NCBI GenBank assembly: GCA_017469025.1
Contig: JAFUHD010000140.1
Location: forward strand, 1 to 36,855
Reading direction: 5' to 3'
Origin: Clostridia bacterium
GTDB lineage: Bacteria; Bacillota; Clostridia; Christensenellales; Aristaeellaceae
DNA length: 36,855 nt
Shown here one piece after another: positions 15,923 through 24,449 of this stretch (position 1 is its first letter; every line of letters begins with the position of its first letter). The position numbers and the translations under genes were made by a program. The notes beneath the pieces were generated by a model. That model was not told where the DNA came from. It saw only the letters and a program-made list of their open reading frames with translations, and did not search any database.

Positions 15923-17389
15923 TCAGCGTTTATCCTTGTCGATAAACTCGAGGGTAATTGTAGAGAGGATTGCAAAGAGCATGATGAAGCCGAACAAGCC
16001 AAACCAGTATTCAACCACATTATCCATCGTATATTCATAGTCTTTCGTATAGCTGGCTTCTGCAGCTTTTTCTTCAAGGAATGATTTCACATTCTCTTCT
16101 CCGACAAGATCAAGCACTTTGCCAAGCGTTGTTTTCACTGTAATGACTTGGTCCCGTCTGGCCTGAACATCGCCATTGGACGCGATCATATCTACCAGCT
16201 CACCTATCGTAATTGTGCCTCCAATTTCCATGTCAGCACACTGATCCAGTATCCCCTGGGCAATAATAGCGTTCCAAACATCTCCGACTGTCGTCAGATG
16301 ACTGATTTTCGTTTCCATGAAAGATCTTGCAGCTTCATTTTTTGCCACATCAGAAAGGATTTTGCCAAGCGTAATGCCAGGCAGGCCGAAATCAAAATTG
16401 CGGACATCCTCCAGCCCCTCTGATTCCAGAATAATCTCAATCAGATCATCTACCGTTACATCTTCCAGAATCTTCTCCTGCTTAAGAGATTCAAATGTAG
16501 CAGACTGTTCAAGTCTCTCCCTAAGCTCGCCAACCGTCATGACGCCGCCAAGTTCTTTTGCACGCAGTTCCTTCATTGCCGGATTGCTTTCATCCTGCAA
16601 AAGATCCAGAATCTGACCAACAGACACGGAACCGCCGAGTTCACTGTTCCGCATCTTGCTGACCATTGTAGCAATTGTGGCATACGGACGTTTATTTGTA
16701 TCTGCCTGAGTTGCAATTACCTTGAGACCGGGATTGGAAATGGTCAGCCGCGTCAATGGTTTCGTCCATTCAGGAAGCGTCAGCATGCCGCCCGAAAAGA
16801 CCAGCTGAAAGATCAGTACGAAAGGCATGATGGTCATGGCAGTGGTCGTTGTACGTGCCAGAGTAGAAATCCACAAAGACATCATATCCGACGCAAAGGT
16901 AATCAGGAACATGGAAATGGCAAAGTCAACCAGGAAAAACGGTGTAATCAGACCCTGTGCCGGATACTTTACACCAACCTGACGGGTTATATACAAAGTA
17001 ACACCGACCTGTGCCAGACACAGTAGTGCCTGATACAGCATATGCGAAAAAACATACGAGGAAATGTGCATCCCAGAGCGGTGTTCACGCTTAACCACAT
17101 CACGTTCGCGGCAAATGACCTGGATGGAATTAAAGCAGCCATTCCAGATGCATACACAGACCATGGCAAAGGCGCTCATGAGCGTTCCTTCCATGTTAAT
17201 GAAGAAACGCTTGCGGATTACCATACCAACCAATCCGGCAATCAGCGCAGACATCGGAAGCACTTTCCAGTCGCTCTGATAAACGAACATCCGGAGCATC
17301 TTTCCAAGATAAATCCACACCTGCGCACCACGACCGCGGTGACGAATCAGAATTTTGCGTGAATTACTGTTCATATTCATCTCAGCCAT
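15923..17389 (-). CDS. ABC-2 type (ABCG-like) permease with a repeat-built loop
   Basis: The 488-residue product is the membrane half of an ABC exporter. Hydrophobic segments occupy residues ~45-225, including ICRERDVVKREHRSGMHISS, the connecting-helix segment typical of ABCG-like permeases, and a final segment lies near residues 462-483 (FGLFGFIMLFAILSTITLEF). Between the last two, residues ~250-435 form a loop made of seven degenerate units with a [T/S]-[V/L/I]-[G/D]-x-[I/L/V] core, spaced 27-29 residues apart. ATG 17389 follows GGAGG by six bases and overlaps the ATPase stop. The substrate is unknown. Confidence 0.85.
   Translation of the reverse strand: MAEMNMNSNSRKILIRHRGRGAQVWIYLGKMLRMFVYQSDWKVLPMSALIAGLVGMVIRKRFFINMEGTLMSAFAMVCVCIWNGCFNSIQVICRERDVVKREHRSGMHISSYVFSHMLYQALLCLAQVGVTLYITRQVGVKYPAQGLITPFFLVDFAISMFLITFASDMMSLWISTLARTTTTAMTIMPFVLIFQLVFSGGMLTLPEWTKPLTRLTISNPGLKVIATQADTNKRPYATIATMVSKMRNSELGGSVSVGQILDLLQDESNPAMKELRAKELGGVMTVGELRERLEQSATFESLKQEKILEDVTVDDLIEIILESEGLEDVRNFDFGLPGITLGKILSDVAKNEAARSFMETKISHLTTVGDVWNAIIAQGILDQCADMEIGGTITIGELVDMIASNGDVQARRDQVITVKTTLGKVLDLVGEENVKSFLEEKAAEASYTKDYEYTMDNVVEYWFGLFGFIMLFAILSTITLEFIDKDKR
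16097..16639 (-). repeat. seven ~27-residue protein repeats in the permease loop
   Basis: Repeat cores by residue number of the 488-residue protein: SVGQILDLL 256, TVGELRERL 285, TVDDLIEII 312, TLGKILSDV 340, TVGDVWNAI 367, TIGELVDMI 394, TLGKVLDLV 421. The spacing is 29, 27, 28, 27, 27, 27. Three units are preceded by GG (ELGGSV, ELGGVM, EIGGTI). The DNA is not obviously repetitive, so the units are old. Confidence 0.8.
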
Positions 17390-18740
17390 GGTGCACCTCC
17401 GCATACTTCATCACAAATTCATCTGCAAGGCCGTCGCCGCCTTCTTCCTTCCGGTTAACCGATTTGACAATCTGCTCCATCCGGTCACGTCCAAAGAAAC
17501 TGCGGGCTTCTTCAATACTGCCATAGAATGCCAGTCTGCCGGTACGTGCAGAGTCTTTTGCCAAAACAATGACGTCATCAAACAAATCAATGACACGGTC
17601 CGGTGTATGCGTAATGACAATAACGATTTTGCCTGTATCTGCAATTTTTCGCAGCTGTTCGAACAGTTCGCGCGCCATGACACCATCCAGACCAGAATCC
17701 GGTTCGTCCAGAATAAACAAAGAAGGATTGCTGATAAATTCCATTGAAATGGACAGACGCTTTTTCTGTCCGCCGGACAATTTTTCAACGAGGTTGTTTT
17801 GTACAGGCTTCAGTCCGAATATTCCCATAACCTCATCAACGCGTTCTCTGCGCTGTTTGGATGAAACATCTTTCGGAAGACGCAGTTTTGCTGCATCCAG
17901 GAGCGTACTCAGTACAGTATCTTTGCCGCGCATCATCTCTGTCTGCGGTACAAATCCAACCTCATACTGCATTTTCTTATACTGTGTATATAAGTTGGTT
18001 CCGTTGAGCAACACCTCGGCATTTGCCTTTTCATAACCGTTAATCGCATTAAGATATGTTGTTTTACCGGCACCGGAACCGCCGAGAAGCAGAACCATGT
18101 GTCCCTGTGGAATGGACATATGGATATCACGCAGAAGCGTCTTCTTCTGGAAGAATTCAGTAACCGTACGTTCCTTTAAATTTACCGTGAGGCCTTCATT
18201 CATGACAGACGCACTGCCTGAGGATGCCAGCTTTGCCATTTCATTCTGGATGTCCTCCACCTGCCAGGCGGGCTGATACTTATTGTTTAAGCCCAAGACA
18301 AGCGCGACAACCGCCCGCGAAAAACTGAAAACGCATAAAAACAGCCAGCGTTTTCTGAGTCCATAAACGTCTAAAATACCGCTCCAGATCCGAATCACAT
18401 AGATAAAGCTCACCAGGCCCAGAGTAACCGCACCTATAACTATAAATACACCGGCAATAGTGAATTCATCATTCACCATGGAAGGCACAAATAAAGATAT
18501 TACTGACAGAACAATACTCAGGACTTCAACAATACTGTATACACGTCCCTCAGGCTCGCGACCAGCACACTTCGACAGCATGTACTCCCTGGCACCAGGA
18601 ATAAACGTCCACCATCCCTTAACACCAGACTTTTCAAACATTTTATAGAGTCCGATGTAACGCACGATTGCAAACAGAACACTCCATCTGTTTGAGCTCT
18701 TAAAAAAAACCTCACAAAAAAGCAGCAAGATTTTGTCCAT
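17382..18740 (-). CDS. ABC transporter ATPase with an N-terminal membrane module
   Basis: The 452-residue product has a complete ABC ATPase: Walker A GGSGAGKTT (residues 220-228), signature LSGGQKKRLS (321-330), Walker B LFILDEP (341-347) and switch His in ITHTPD. The motifs are of the ABCG/White type. Residues ~20-150 are an additional membrane region with LYKMFEKSGVKGWWTFIPGA, which resembles the DUF5684 small-membrane-protein family. ATG 18740 has AGGGGGAAT upstream. It overlaps the permease gene and forms one exporter with it. A drug, lipid or peptide substrate is possible but unproven. Confidence 0.88.
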   Translation of the reverse strand: MDKILLLFCEVFFKSSNRWSVLFAIVRYIGLYKMFEKSGVKGWWTFIPGAREYMLSKCAGREPEGRVYSIVEVLSIVLSVISLFVPSMVNDEFTIAGVFIVIGAVTLGLVSFIYVIRIWSGILDVYGLRKRWLFLCVFSFSRAVVALVLGLNNKYQPAWQVEDIQNEMAKLASSGSASVMNEGLTVNLKERTVTEFFQKKTLLRDIHMSIPQGHMVLLLGGSGAGKTTYLNAINGYEKANAEVLLNGTNLYTQYKKMQYEVGFVPQTEMMRGKDTVLSTLLDAAKLRLPKDVSSKQRRERVDEVMGIFGLKPVQNNLVEKLSGGQKKRLSISMEFISNPSLFILDEPDSGLDGVMARELFEQLRKIADTGKIVIVITHTPDRVIDLFDDVIVLAKDSARTGRLAFYGSIEEARSFFGRDRMEQIVKSVNRKEEGGDGLADEFVMKYAEVHHG

Positions 18741-18818
18741 CAGCCAGATTCCCCCTTTTCCCTTGATTTCGCAAATAATAAACCGGTACTATAATAGCAC
18801 AAACTTTCTGAAAGTGAA

Positions 18819-18862
18819 ATAAAAAACGCCAGCAAAGCTCTTCCTTTCCTTCACTGGCGTTT
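18819..18862 (-). terminator. intrinsic terminator of the M4 protease gene
   Basis: On the minus strand AAACGCCAG pairs with CTGGCGTTT across a 21-base loop, followed by TTTATTT. It stands between the protease gene and the ABC ATPase gene. The loop holds a second, partial pairing (GGAAAGGAAGAG with CTTT). Confidence 0.75.
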
Positions 18863-18930
18863 GGTCTATATTCGTTAAGTCAGTGTTATTTGCTCGTTAA
18901 TAGTAATCACGCTTTTCCAGATACAGAAGA

Positions 18931-21480
18931 TTATGCAGCCTCATTTTCGACTTCTTTCTCTTCCTCAATCTTCGGCCTGGATTTCTTCGGTTCAGGCTTC
19001 TCTGCAGCCGCAACTGCATCCTGCATTCCTGTAAAACTGGTACTGCAATCGAAAGGCTCAAGCGATTCAAGATCCATGTTCGGCAGTTCATTCACCTTTC
19101 CGCCGTCAATACGGAAGAGCAGCAGATCCATGAAATCATTTACACTGCGAATATTTCCAATGTTGTCAATAAAACGCTTGACTGCAGGAATTTCAACCAC
19201 TTCACTGTTTTGTGTCTCTGTACCTTCCCTGAATTCGCTCATTATCCTGCCCAGATCAAACCAGCCGCCTCCAATATAGATCAGGATATGCATTTCCTCT
19301 ACTTCTTCAGTTACAGCATTATTGACACCATGCATCAGAACGGGCAGCGCATATCCGGGTTTGCTGACCATACGCATCGTGCGTCCATCCTGTCCGCCAT
19401 TTGTATCAGATGCATAGAGAATATCCACCAGGTTTCCCCTGATCCACTTGATCAGCTCTGACTTCATTTCTTCAAAACTCATCGGCTTGTCTTTTTCAGC
19501 AGTATCAGCTTCTTTCTCTTCATCATTTATGGCAGCCAGTGCTTCGGCAATTGCCTCAAGCAGTCCCTTTTCTTCCTTAACGACTTGTTGAGGTTCGTTC
19601 CCATTCATCAGCATTTCCTGAATAAATGCCGGTAATCCGCTGTAATCCCCTGAAGCCACCTGGGATATCAGATTTTTTGACAACTCCATCAGCTTATCAA
19701 CATCGAGACTCCATAAGAACATAACCCACTGTCCGTCATCAAACTTTCCAGTCTGGGGCAGCGTTAAACTCAGCAGTGCATGGTCGTCGTCAAAAGTTTC
19801 CGGTACAGCATCCACACCCAGTCTTGTTGCATCAATTGCCTGCTGCAGTTCAGTCTCATACTTAACGAGTCCAGATGCACGCAATGCCCATGGCAGTATT
19901 TCTGCAAGCTGCGGATAGTCTGTCCCAGGTACCATTGCGCAGTCTACAGTGAACCAGAAAGCCCGACCCTCTTCCAGGCTCATGCCTGCCTTTTCATACA
20001 AACGCCAGGCAAGATAGTTGAGCAGAGAAGAGTTTGTATGAACGCCACCACGGTCATTAAAATCCGTCGGCAATTCAACCAGTGGTTTGTAATAGAAATC
20101 CCATGTAAACTCCGGCTGGTTTGAAAGATGCGGTTCACTCATGCTCCGAAGGCCATTATTTTTGCTTTTATCAGCAATAATCCATGATGTCTTATCCCTG
20201 CCTTCCACGAGCATCTGACATGTCTTTCCCTGAATATCACTCATGGCTTCATTGATAGCACCAAAGTCATTCTGATAGGCATTGTATGTCATAACAGACC
20301 CTGTTACGCAATGCGTAAACTCATGTGCCAATACATCAAGGCACTCTGAGAAATCATTCCCCTGACTGGCCACAAAAACCTGCCACCCAAGATAATTTCC
20401 CATATAGGCTGCATTATCGATCGGTACATGTTTTTTATCACAGAAATTGTTAAGTACCAGAATCGGTGTATCAAGTCCATCTCCGCCAGACCATCCGATT
20501 TCCTTATAGTAATCATAAGCCCGACAGTAATTATACAGTGAAATCAAACCTGTCTGGTCCCATTCGAGGTTGTCCGGACTGGACTCAAGTACCACACGTC
20601 CATCGTCATACAGAAACTCCCAGCAGTCTGCAACGACAATTTTCCGTTCCAGGTTTCCAAGATAGTACATGCCGGTCCGCTGATCCCGCATCACTGTCAC
20701 GGTAAGTTCCTGCTCACCTCCAACCGACATGTCCACATATCCGGTATATTCGACCGGTTCCATAAATTCAAAAATATAGTTGGAAGCAAACCCAGACATT
20801 CCGGCCGCATCGCCCGGAATAATCGTCGGCAGACTGTAAAGATACTCGCCTGCCATTGTCACATAATGAGCAAGATACGGAAGCTCAGATGATTGGATAT
20901 AACTTCTTTCCGGATTCTCTGTATAGACGACCCATACATACCGGCTTCCTTCTTCATCAACGCTATCATTACTGATACGAATGGTTAATGGCAGAATCAT
21001 CTTTTGGGTGAGGCCCGCCATCGGTGTCATTGTACGCTGAATGGTTTCCTCAAGATGGCTGATAACAATCTGTTCTGCAGCTTCGGCCGATATCCCTTCT
21101 ATCTGCTCTTCCTCTGGCACTTCGGACACTATGCTGCTGGTCAGACCAATCATATTTCCACTGCCGTCTGTAATCAGCTTCACAGCACCGCCCAGCACTG
21201 TAGTCGTGTTGTGCATCTGCTGGAAAACGTAATAATGATTGCCAAAGGCATCCGTAATATCACGCCAGGGTTCAAGCTGGGTCGTCTGATCTCCACCGAG
21301 CTGATCAAGCTGGGCACTGATCACATCTGCGGCATCTGTAAAGCTTTTCACGGGTGTATCCACACACGAACCGTCAATCAGTGTCACCTTTCCATCATGA
21401 GTATATACTGTGCTTTGTGCAAAAGCTGAAGTGCAGATCAGCAGCAGTACCGTCAACAGGCATATTGTTTTATGCATCAT
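18931..21480 (-). CDS. secreted M4-family zinc metalloprotease with long C-terminal extension
   Basis: The 849-residue product begins with a signal peptide (KTICLLTVLLLICTSAFA, cleavage expected after residue 21) and a propeptide (to ~230). The thermolysin-type active site is complete: HEFTH at 386-390, the third zinc ligand Glu411 in AINEAMSDI, and His481 in RGGVHTNSS. The catalytic part ends near 560. The remaining ~290 residues, with Glu/Lys-rich linkers and an end of the type KKSRPKIEEEKEVENEAA, have no family I recognise. M4 proteases degrade extracellular protein. ATGATG at 21480 follows AAAGGAG by eight bases. It is a single-gene transcript by its own terminator. Confidence 0.9.
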   Translation of the reverse strand: MMHKTICLLTVLLLICTSAFAQSTVYTHDGKVTLIDGSCVDTPVKSFTDAADVISAQLDQLGGDQTTQLEPWRDITDAFGNHYYVFQQMHNTTTVLGGAVKLITDGSGNMIGLTSSIVSEVPEEEQIEGISAEAAEQIVISHLEETIQRTMTPMAGLTQKMILPLTIRISNDSVDEEGSRYVWVVYTENPERSYIQSSELPYLAHYVTMAGEYLYSLPTIIPGDAAGMSGFASNYIFEFMEPVEYTGYVDMSVGGEQELTVTVMRDQRTGMYYLGNLERKIVVADCWEFLYDDGRVVLESSPDNLEWDQTGLISLYNYCRAYDYYKEIGWSGGDGLDTPILVLNNFCDKKHVPIDNAAYMGNYLGWQVFVASQGNDFSECLDVLAHEFTHCVTGSVMTYNAYQNDFGAINEAMSDIQGKTCQMLVEGRDKTSWIIADKSKNNGLRSMSEPHLSNQPEFTWDFYYKPLVELPTDFNDRGGVHTNSSLLNYLAWRLYEKAGMSLEEGRAFWFTVDCAMVPGTDYPQLAEILPWALRASGLVKYETELQQAIDATRLGVDAVPETFDDDHALLSLTLPQTGKFDDGQWVMFLWSLDVDKLMELSKNLISQVASGDYSGLPAFIQEMLMNGNEPQQVVKEEKGLLEAIAEALAAINDEEKEADTAEKDKPMSFEEMKSELIKWIRGNLVDILYASDTNGGQDGRTMRMVSKPGYALPVLMHGVNNAVTEEVEEMHILIYIGGGWFDLGRIMSEFREGTETQNSEVVEIPAVKRFIDNIGNIRSVNDFMDLLLFRIDGGKVNELPNMDLESLEPFDCSTSFTGMQDAVAAAEKPEPKKSRPKIEEEKEVENEAA

Positions 21481-21536
21481 TCTGTCGTCTCCTTTCAGTA
21501 ATCAAGTTAAACTCCCGGCACTCTGCTCCGGTCAGG

Positions 21537-21563
21537 CAAATAAAGTACCGGCAATGCCGATAC
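21537..21563 (-). terminator. hairpin with T tract after the LURP-one-like gene
   Basis: On the minus strand GTATCGGC pairs with GCCGGTAC (one U-G pair) around a 3-base loop, followed by TTTATTTG. It lies 14 bases after the stop codon and separates this gene from the protease gene. Confidence 0.6.
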
Positions 21564-21576
21564 TTTTAAAACACGG

Positions 21577-22182
21577 TCAGTTACTCGAGGATGATGAGGA
21601 TGAAGAGGACGAAGCGCTGTTCTCCCGGTCTTTGATCATGTGCTGCAGCGTAATAAGAATCGCAACTACCTTGTCCTCATGCTCCGGCTGATAAATATCA
21701 ATGCAGTATTTGTCGTGGATAGAAAGCATCTTCTGGCCGATTACAGCAATAATCTGGCCATTCTCATCATAAAGTTCAAAATTCAGTCCCAAAATGTTTC
21801 CCTGCAGCTGCCATCCAAGTCCTGAAATATTATTGATATCTTTGATCAGATGGAACAGCTCTGTTGACATCTCAAACGTGCTGCCGTCAGCCATAGTGAT
21901 AAAATGGCGCTGATGCAGCGTAAAGAACTTGCGCTCTATATGTGCAACATGATTCCCTGCTGCATCTGCTATATCCGTTTTGTCATGCAGTGACGGGAAT
22001 TTGGTGTTCGCCTGATATACAACCTGTTCACGGTCATCCGTAATATCAATATGATGATGCAGCGTAAACACCTTTGATGTCGTGAAAAGTGAATGATCCG
22101 GTAATCCAAACCGTTCTTCATTGTTCACATTTACCGCTTCTCCCGCTTCACGAAAGCGGTGAAACTTTGAAAGCACTCCCAT
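21577..22182 (-). CDS. LURP-one-related (YxjI-like) protein with a poly-Ser tail
   Basis: The 201-residue product has the repeated beta-strand pattern of the LURP-one/tubby-like C-terminal fold: VFTLHHHIDITDDREQVVYQ, KFFTLHQRHFITMADGS and MLSIHDKYCIDIY. Bacterial members are cytoplasmic beta-barrels of unknown role related to phospholipid scramblases. The C-terminus is NSA followed by ten serines and Asn. The ten Ser codons use five of the six synonyms (TCG, TCC, TCT, TCA, AGT), so this is not a simple DNA repeat. ATG 22182 follows GGGGGAAAAAAGGAA. A long upstream region (22183-22678) precedes it. Confidence 0.8.
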   Translation of the reverse strand: MGVLSKFHRFREAGEAVNVNNEERFGLPDHSLFTTSKVFTLHHHIDITDDREQVVYQANTKFPSLHDKTDIADAAGNHVAHIERKFFTLHQRHFITMADGSTFEMSTELFHLIKDINNISGLGWQLQGNILGLNFELYDENGQIIAVIGQKMLSIHDKYCIDIYQPEHEDKVVAILITLQHMIKDRENSASSSSSSSSSSN

Positions 22183-22678
22183 TTCCTTTTTTCCCCCATT
22201 ACTTTGTTTTATATCTCCGATCTGATCAGATGATTACAACCACCCTTCATCAACAAACCAGACGAAGTTTTGTATATCATAGTACATAAAGTACTGATGA
22301 ACGATAAGAACTGTTCTGAACACTATTCATAAATTACAGTCTGTTATATTTCTGTCTATTTCAGAACAGCCAGCCAGTCAGTCATTTCTTCAGATTTGAG
22401 CCCAACAAATGCGAATTTTCGATTCCATACTTCATATAACGGTTAAGAAAAGAAATACCCGGTTCATCTGTCTGAGCCACAGGAATACGCCGGCAGTACC
22501 ATTATTATCACATCAGCAAGGATAAACTTTATATCATTATAACATATTCCATCACGAAATCATATCTTTTTTCACTTTAACTCTGCAGAGTATACCAGAT
22601 TATTTCACCTCCTTTCTGTAGACGGTTCATGAAGAAAACCAGCTCAATATAAAGTGGTTTTCTCCATGAATTGCGATA
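22183..22678 (-). other. 500-base gene-free stretch with promoter and orphan SD signals
   Basis: No convincing gene is seen on either strand. Minus-strand signals include an extended -10 (TGTTATAAT, 22536-22544) about 355 bases before the LURP-one-like start, and AGAAAGGAGGTGA (22605-22617), a full complement of the 16S anti-SD with no ORF positioned after it. A hairpin sits next to it. If transcription starts at the -10, the mRNA has a long untranslated leader. Confidence 0.4.
22626..22670. terminator. imperfect hairpin after rsmE, no T tract
   Basis: TTCATGAAGAAAACCA and TGGTTTTCTCCATGAA pair with one mismatch across a 13-base loop, eight bases after the rsmE stop. There is no T run, so it may be a 3' stabilising hairpin or a factor-dependent terminator. 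Confidence 0.45.
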
Positions 22679-23416
22679 TTACTGCCATTCTCCCAGCCGA
22701 CAGCTGACCGCAGCAACAGAAGCAAGAGCAGCTGTCTCCGTGCGCATAATCCGTGGGCCGAGTGTAACAATTCTGACATTGGATAGGGGTCTGAGCTCCT
22801 CTATCTCGTCAGAATCTATTCCGCCTTCAGGACCAATGAGGATTCCTATTCTGGCCCCTTTTACAGCATCCGAAAGGCCCGCATTGAAACTCAGCGCGTG
22901 CTCGTCCTCCCACGGAACCAGTAAAATATCCTCTTCTTCAAACATGGAAACAGCTTTCGTAAAAGAAACTGGCCGCATGACCTCCGGTATTTCGCAACGG
23001 CCTGACTGCTTTACAGCTTCACGTACGATTTTCTGCCATCGCTCTGTTTTTCTTTCACCGTCTTTTTGATCCATCTGTACAATGCTCCGTTTCATGGAAA
23101 CGGGTACAAAGCGCCGGCATCCCAGTTCGGTCCCTTTCTGGACAATCCACTCCATTTTATCCGCTTTGGGAAGCCCCTGATATAGTGTAATCCTGGTTGC
23201 TGCCTCCGTAGACGGAAGCAGCCTTGTAATTTCAAGCAGAACATCATGGTTCTCGATACTGATAATATCGGCCAAAGCCCTGTTAGGTGGACAAATCAGC
23301 TCGACTGTATCTCCAGGCGTCAGGCGGAGTACACGCAAGGCATGCTTTGCATCCTCCTGATTCATCTGCACCTGCTCGCCAGGTTTCCCTGTAAATTCAG
23401 CAAAAAAACGATGCAT
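22679..23416 (-). CDS. rsmE: 16S rRNA m3U1498 methyltransferase
   Basis: The 245-residue product is a SPOUT-class methyltransferase that makes m3U1498 in 16S rRNA. It has the N-terminal PUA-like part (MHRFFAEFTGKPG) and the knot region with RIGILIGPEGGIDSDEIEEL and VTLGPRIMRTETAALASVAA, both diagnostic. QGLPKADKMEWIVQKGTELG is the family's central motif. It starts three bases after prmA, so both come from one transcript, the B. subtilis yqeT-yqeU arrangement. Length is normal. Confidence 0.95.
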   Translation of the reverse strand: MHRFFAEFTGKPGEQVQMNQEDAKHALRVLRLTPGDTVELICPPNRALADIISIENHDVLLEITRLLPSTEAATRITLYQGLPKADKMEWIVQKGTELGCRRFVPVSMKRSIVQMDQKDGERKTERWQKIVREAVKQSGRCEIPEVMRPVSFTKAVSMFEEEDILLVPWEDEHALSFNAGLSDAVKGARIGILIGPEGGIDSDEIEELRPLSNVRIVTLGPRIMRTETAALASVAAVSCRLGEWQ

Positions 23417-23419
23417 ACC

Positions 23420-24361
23420 TTAAGGGCGTGCAGCAATGCAAACCCATTCTCCTTTTTGCAGTCTTCGGTCAATTGTATATCCGGCTTTGTCAAGAGCATT
23501 CTGAACATCCGGCTCCCGCTCCCGGATGATACCGGAACAGATGAATATGCCGTTTGGATTCAAATGGTGCTTTGCAGGTGCTGCCAGGAAACAGACGACA
23601 TCGGCGATAATATTGGCCACGATTACATCTGCCTTTTCATCCTGCTGTTCCAGCAGATCTCCATGCATGACGCGTATGGTTCCGCCAAGATGATTCCGCT
23701 CCACATTTTCTGCGGCTACCTTGACCGCATCCGGATCTAGATCAATTGCAAGTGCATCCTTTGCACCAAGCTCTGCAGCCGCCAGTGCCAGAATGCCGCT
23801 GCCGCATCCAACATCTATGCAGGAACATCCTGGTGTAATGTAATGCTCCAACTGTTCCATGCACATGGACGTTGTCTCATGTGTTCCGGTACCAAATGCC
23901 ATGCCGGGATCCATCTGGATAACATGATCTCCCGGCTTCGGTTCAAATGTTTCCCATGAAGGACAGATAACCAGTGACTGACCAATACGTGTCGGTTTGT
24001 AATACTGTTTCCAGTTCTCCGCCCAGTCTTCATCCTGGACTGTTTCCGTATCAACTGTTAGGGCACCCATGTCAAAACCCATAGACAGCCCTTTAAGCGG
24101 AAGCAGGCGTTCCGTCAGAGATGCACAGATTTCTGCAGGATGCAGTTCCGGCGCATAATATGCCTCCACAATGACATCCTCTGGCAGATCAGCCAGCACA
24201 TGCTCGTCTATCATGTCCCACATGCCATCCCTTTTATCACTCGAAAGCACATCATACCGGTCCAGCACCTGTGTTCCCATTGCACCCGCTTCCATCAGCA
24301 GATTGCTGACCAGGTCTGCGCCCATGGTTGTTGTATGCACCTGTATCTTTGTCCACTCCAT
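23420..24361 (-). CDS. prmA: ribosomal protein L11 methyltransferase
   Basis: The 313-residue product trimethylates ribosomal protein L11. The N-terminal MEWTKIQVHTTTMGADLVSN recognition domain is followed by the SAM-binding region: MAFGTGTHETTSMC, CIDVGCGSGILALAAAELGA and DVIVANIIADVV. It begins after the dnaJ terminator, and an unclear promoter must lie in 24362-24413 unless there is readthrough from dnaJ. The ATG has GTGGGGAC upstream. It is directly followed by rsmE. Confidence 0.95.
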   Translation of the reverse strand: MEWTKIQVHTTTMGADLVSNLLMEAGAMGTQVLDRYDVLSSDKRDGMWDMIDEHVLADLPEDVIVEAYYAPELHPAEICASLTERLLPLKGLSMGFDMGALTVDTETVQDEDWAENWKQYYKPTRIGQSLVICPSWETFEPKPGDHVIQMDPGMAFGTGTHETTSMCMEQLEHYITPGCSCIDVGCGSGILALAAAELGAKDALAIDLDPDAVKVAAENVERNHLGGTIRVMHGDLLEQQDEKADVIVANIIADVVCFLAAPAKHHLNPNGIFICSGIIREREPDVQNALDKAGYTIDRRLQKGEWVCIAARP

Positions 24362-24413
24362 TTAGGTGTCCCCACTTTCCTAATGCAGAAAATATACTCA
24401 TTCAGAAAATATG

Positions 24414-24447
24414 TAAAAACAGAAAAGCGAGCTTAACTCGCTTTTCT
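24414..24447 (-). terminator. intrinsic terminator of the hrcA-grpE-dnaK-dnaJ operon
   Basis: On the minus strand AGAAAAGCGAG pairs perfectly with CTCGCTTTTCT around TTAAG, followed by GTTTTTAC. It lies two bases after the dnaJ stop and separates the heat-shock operon from prmA-rsmE. Confidence 0.85.
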
Positions 24448-24449
24448 GC

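Noticed and set aside
22605-22617. Match to the 3' end of 16S rRNA on the plus strand (TCACCTCCTTTCT)
   Set aside because: Only 13 bases match and no flanking rRNA sequence is present, so it is not an rRNA fragment; it is reported instead as an orphan Shine-Dalgarno.
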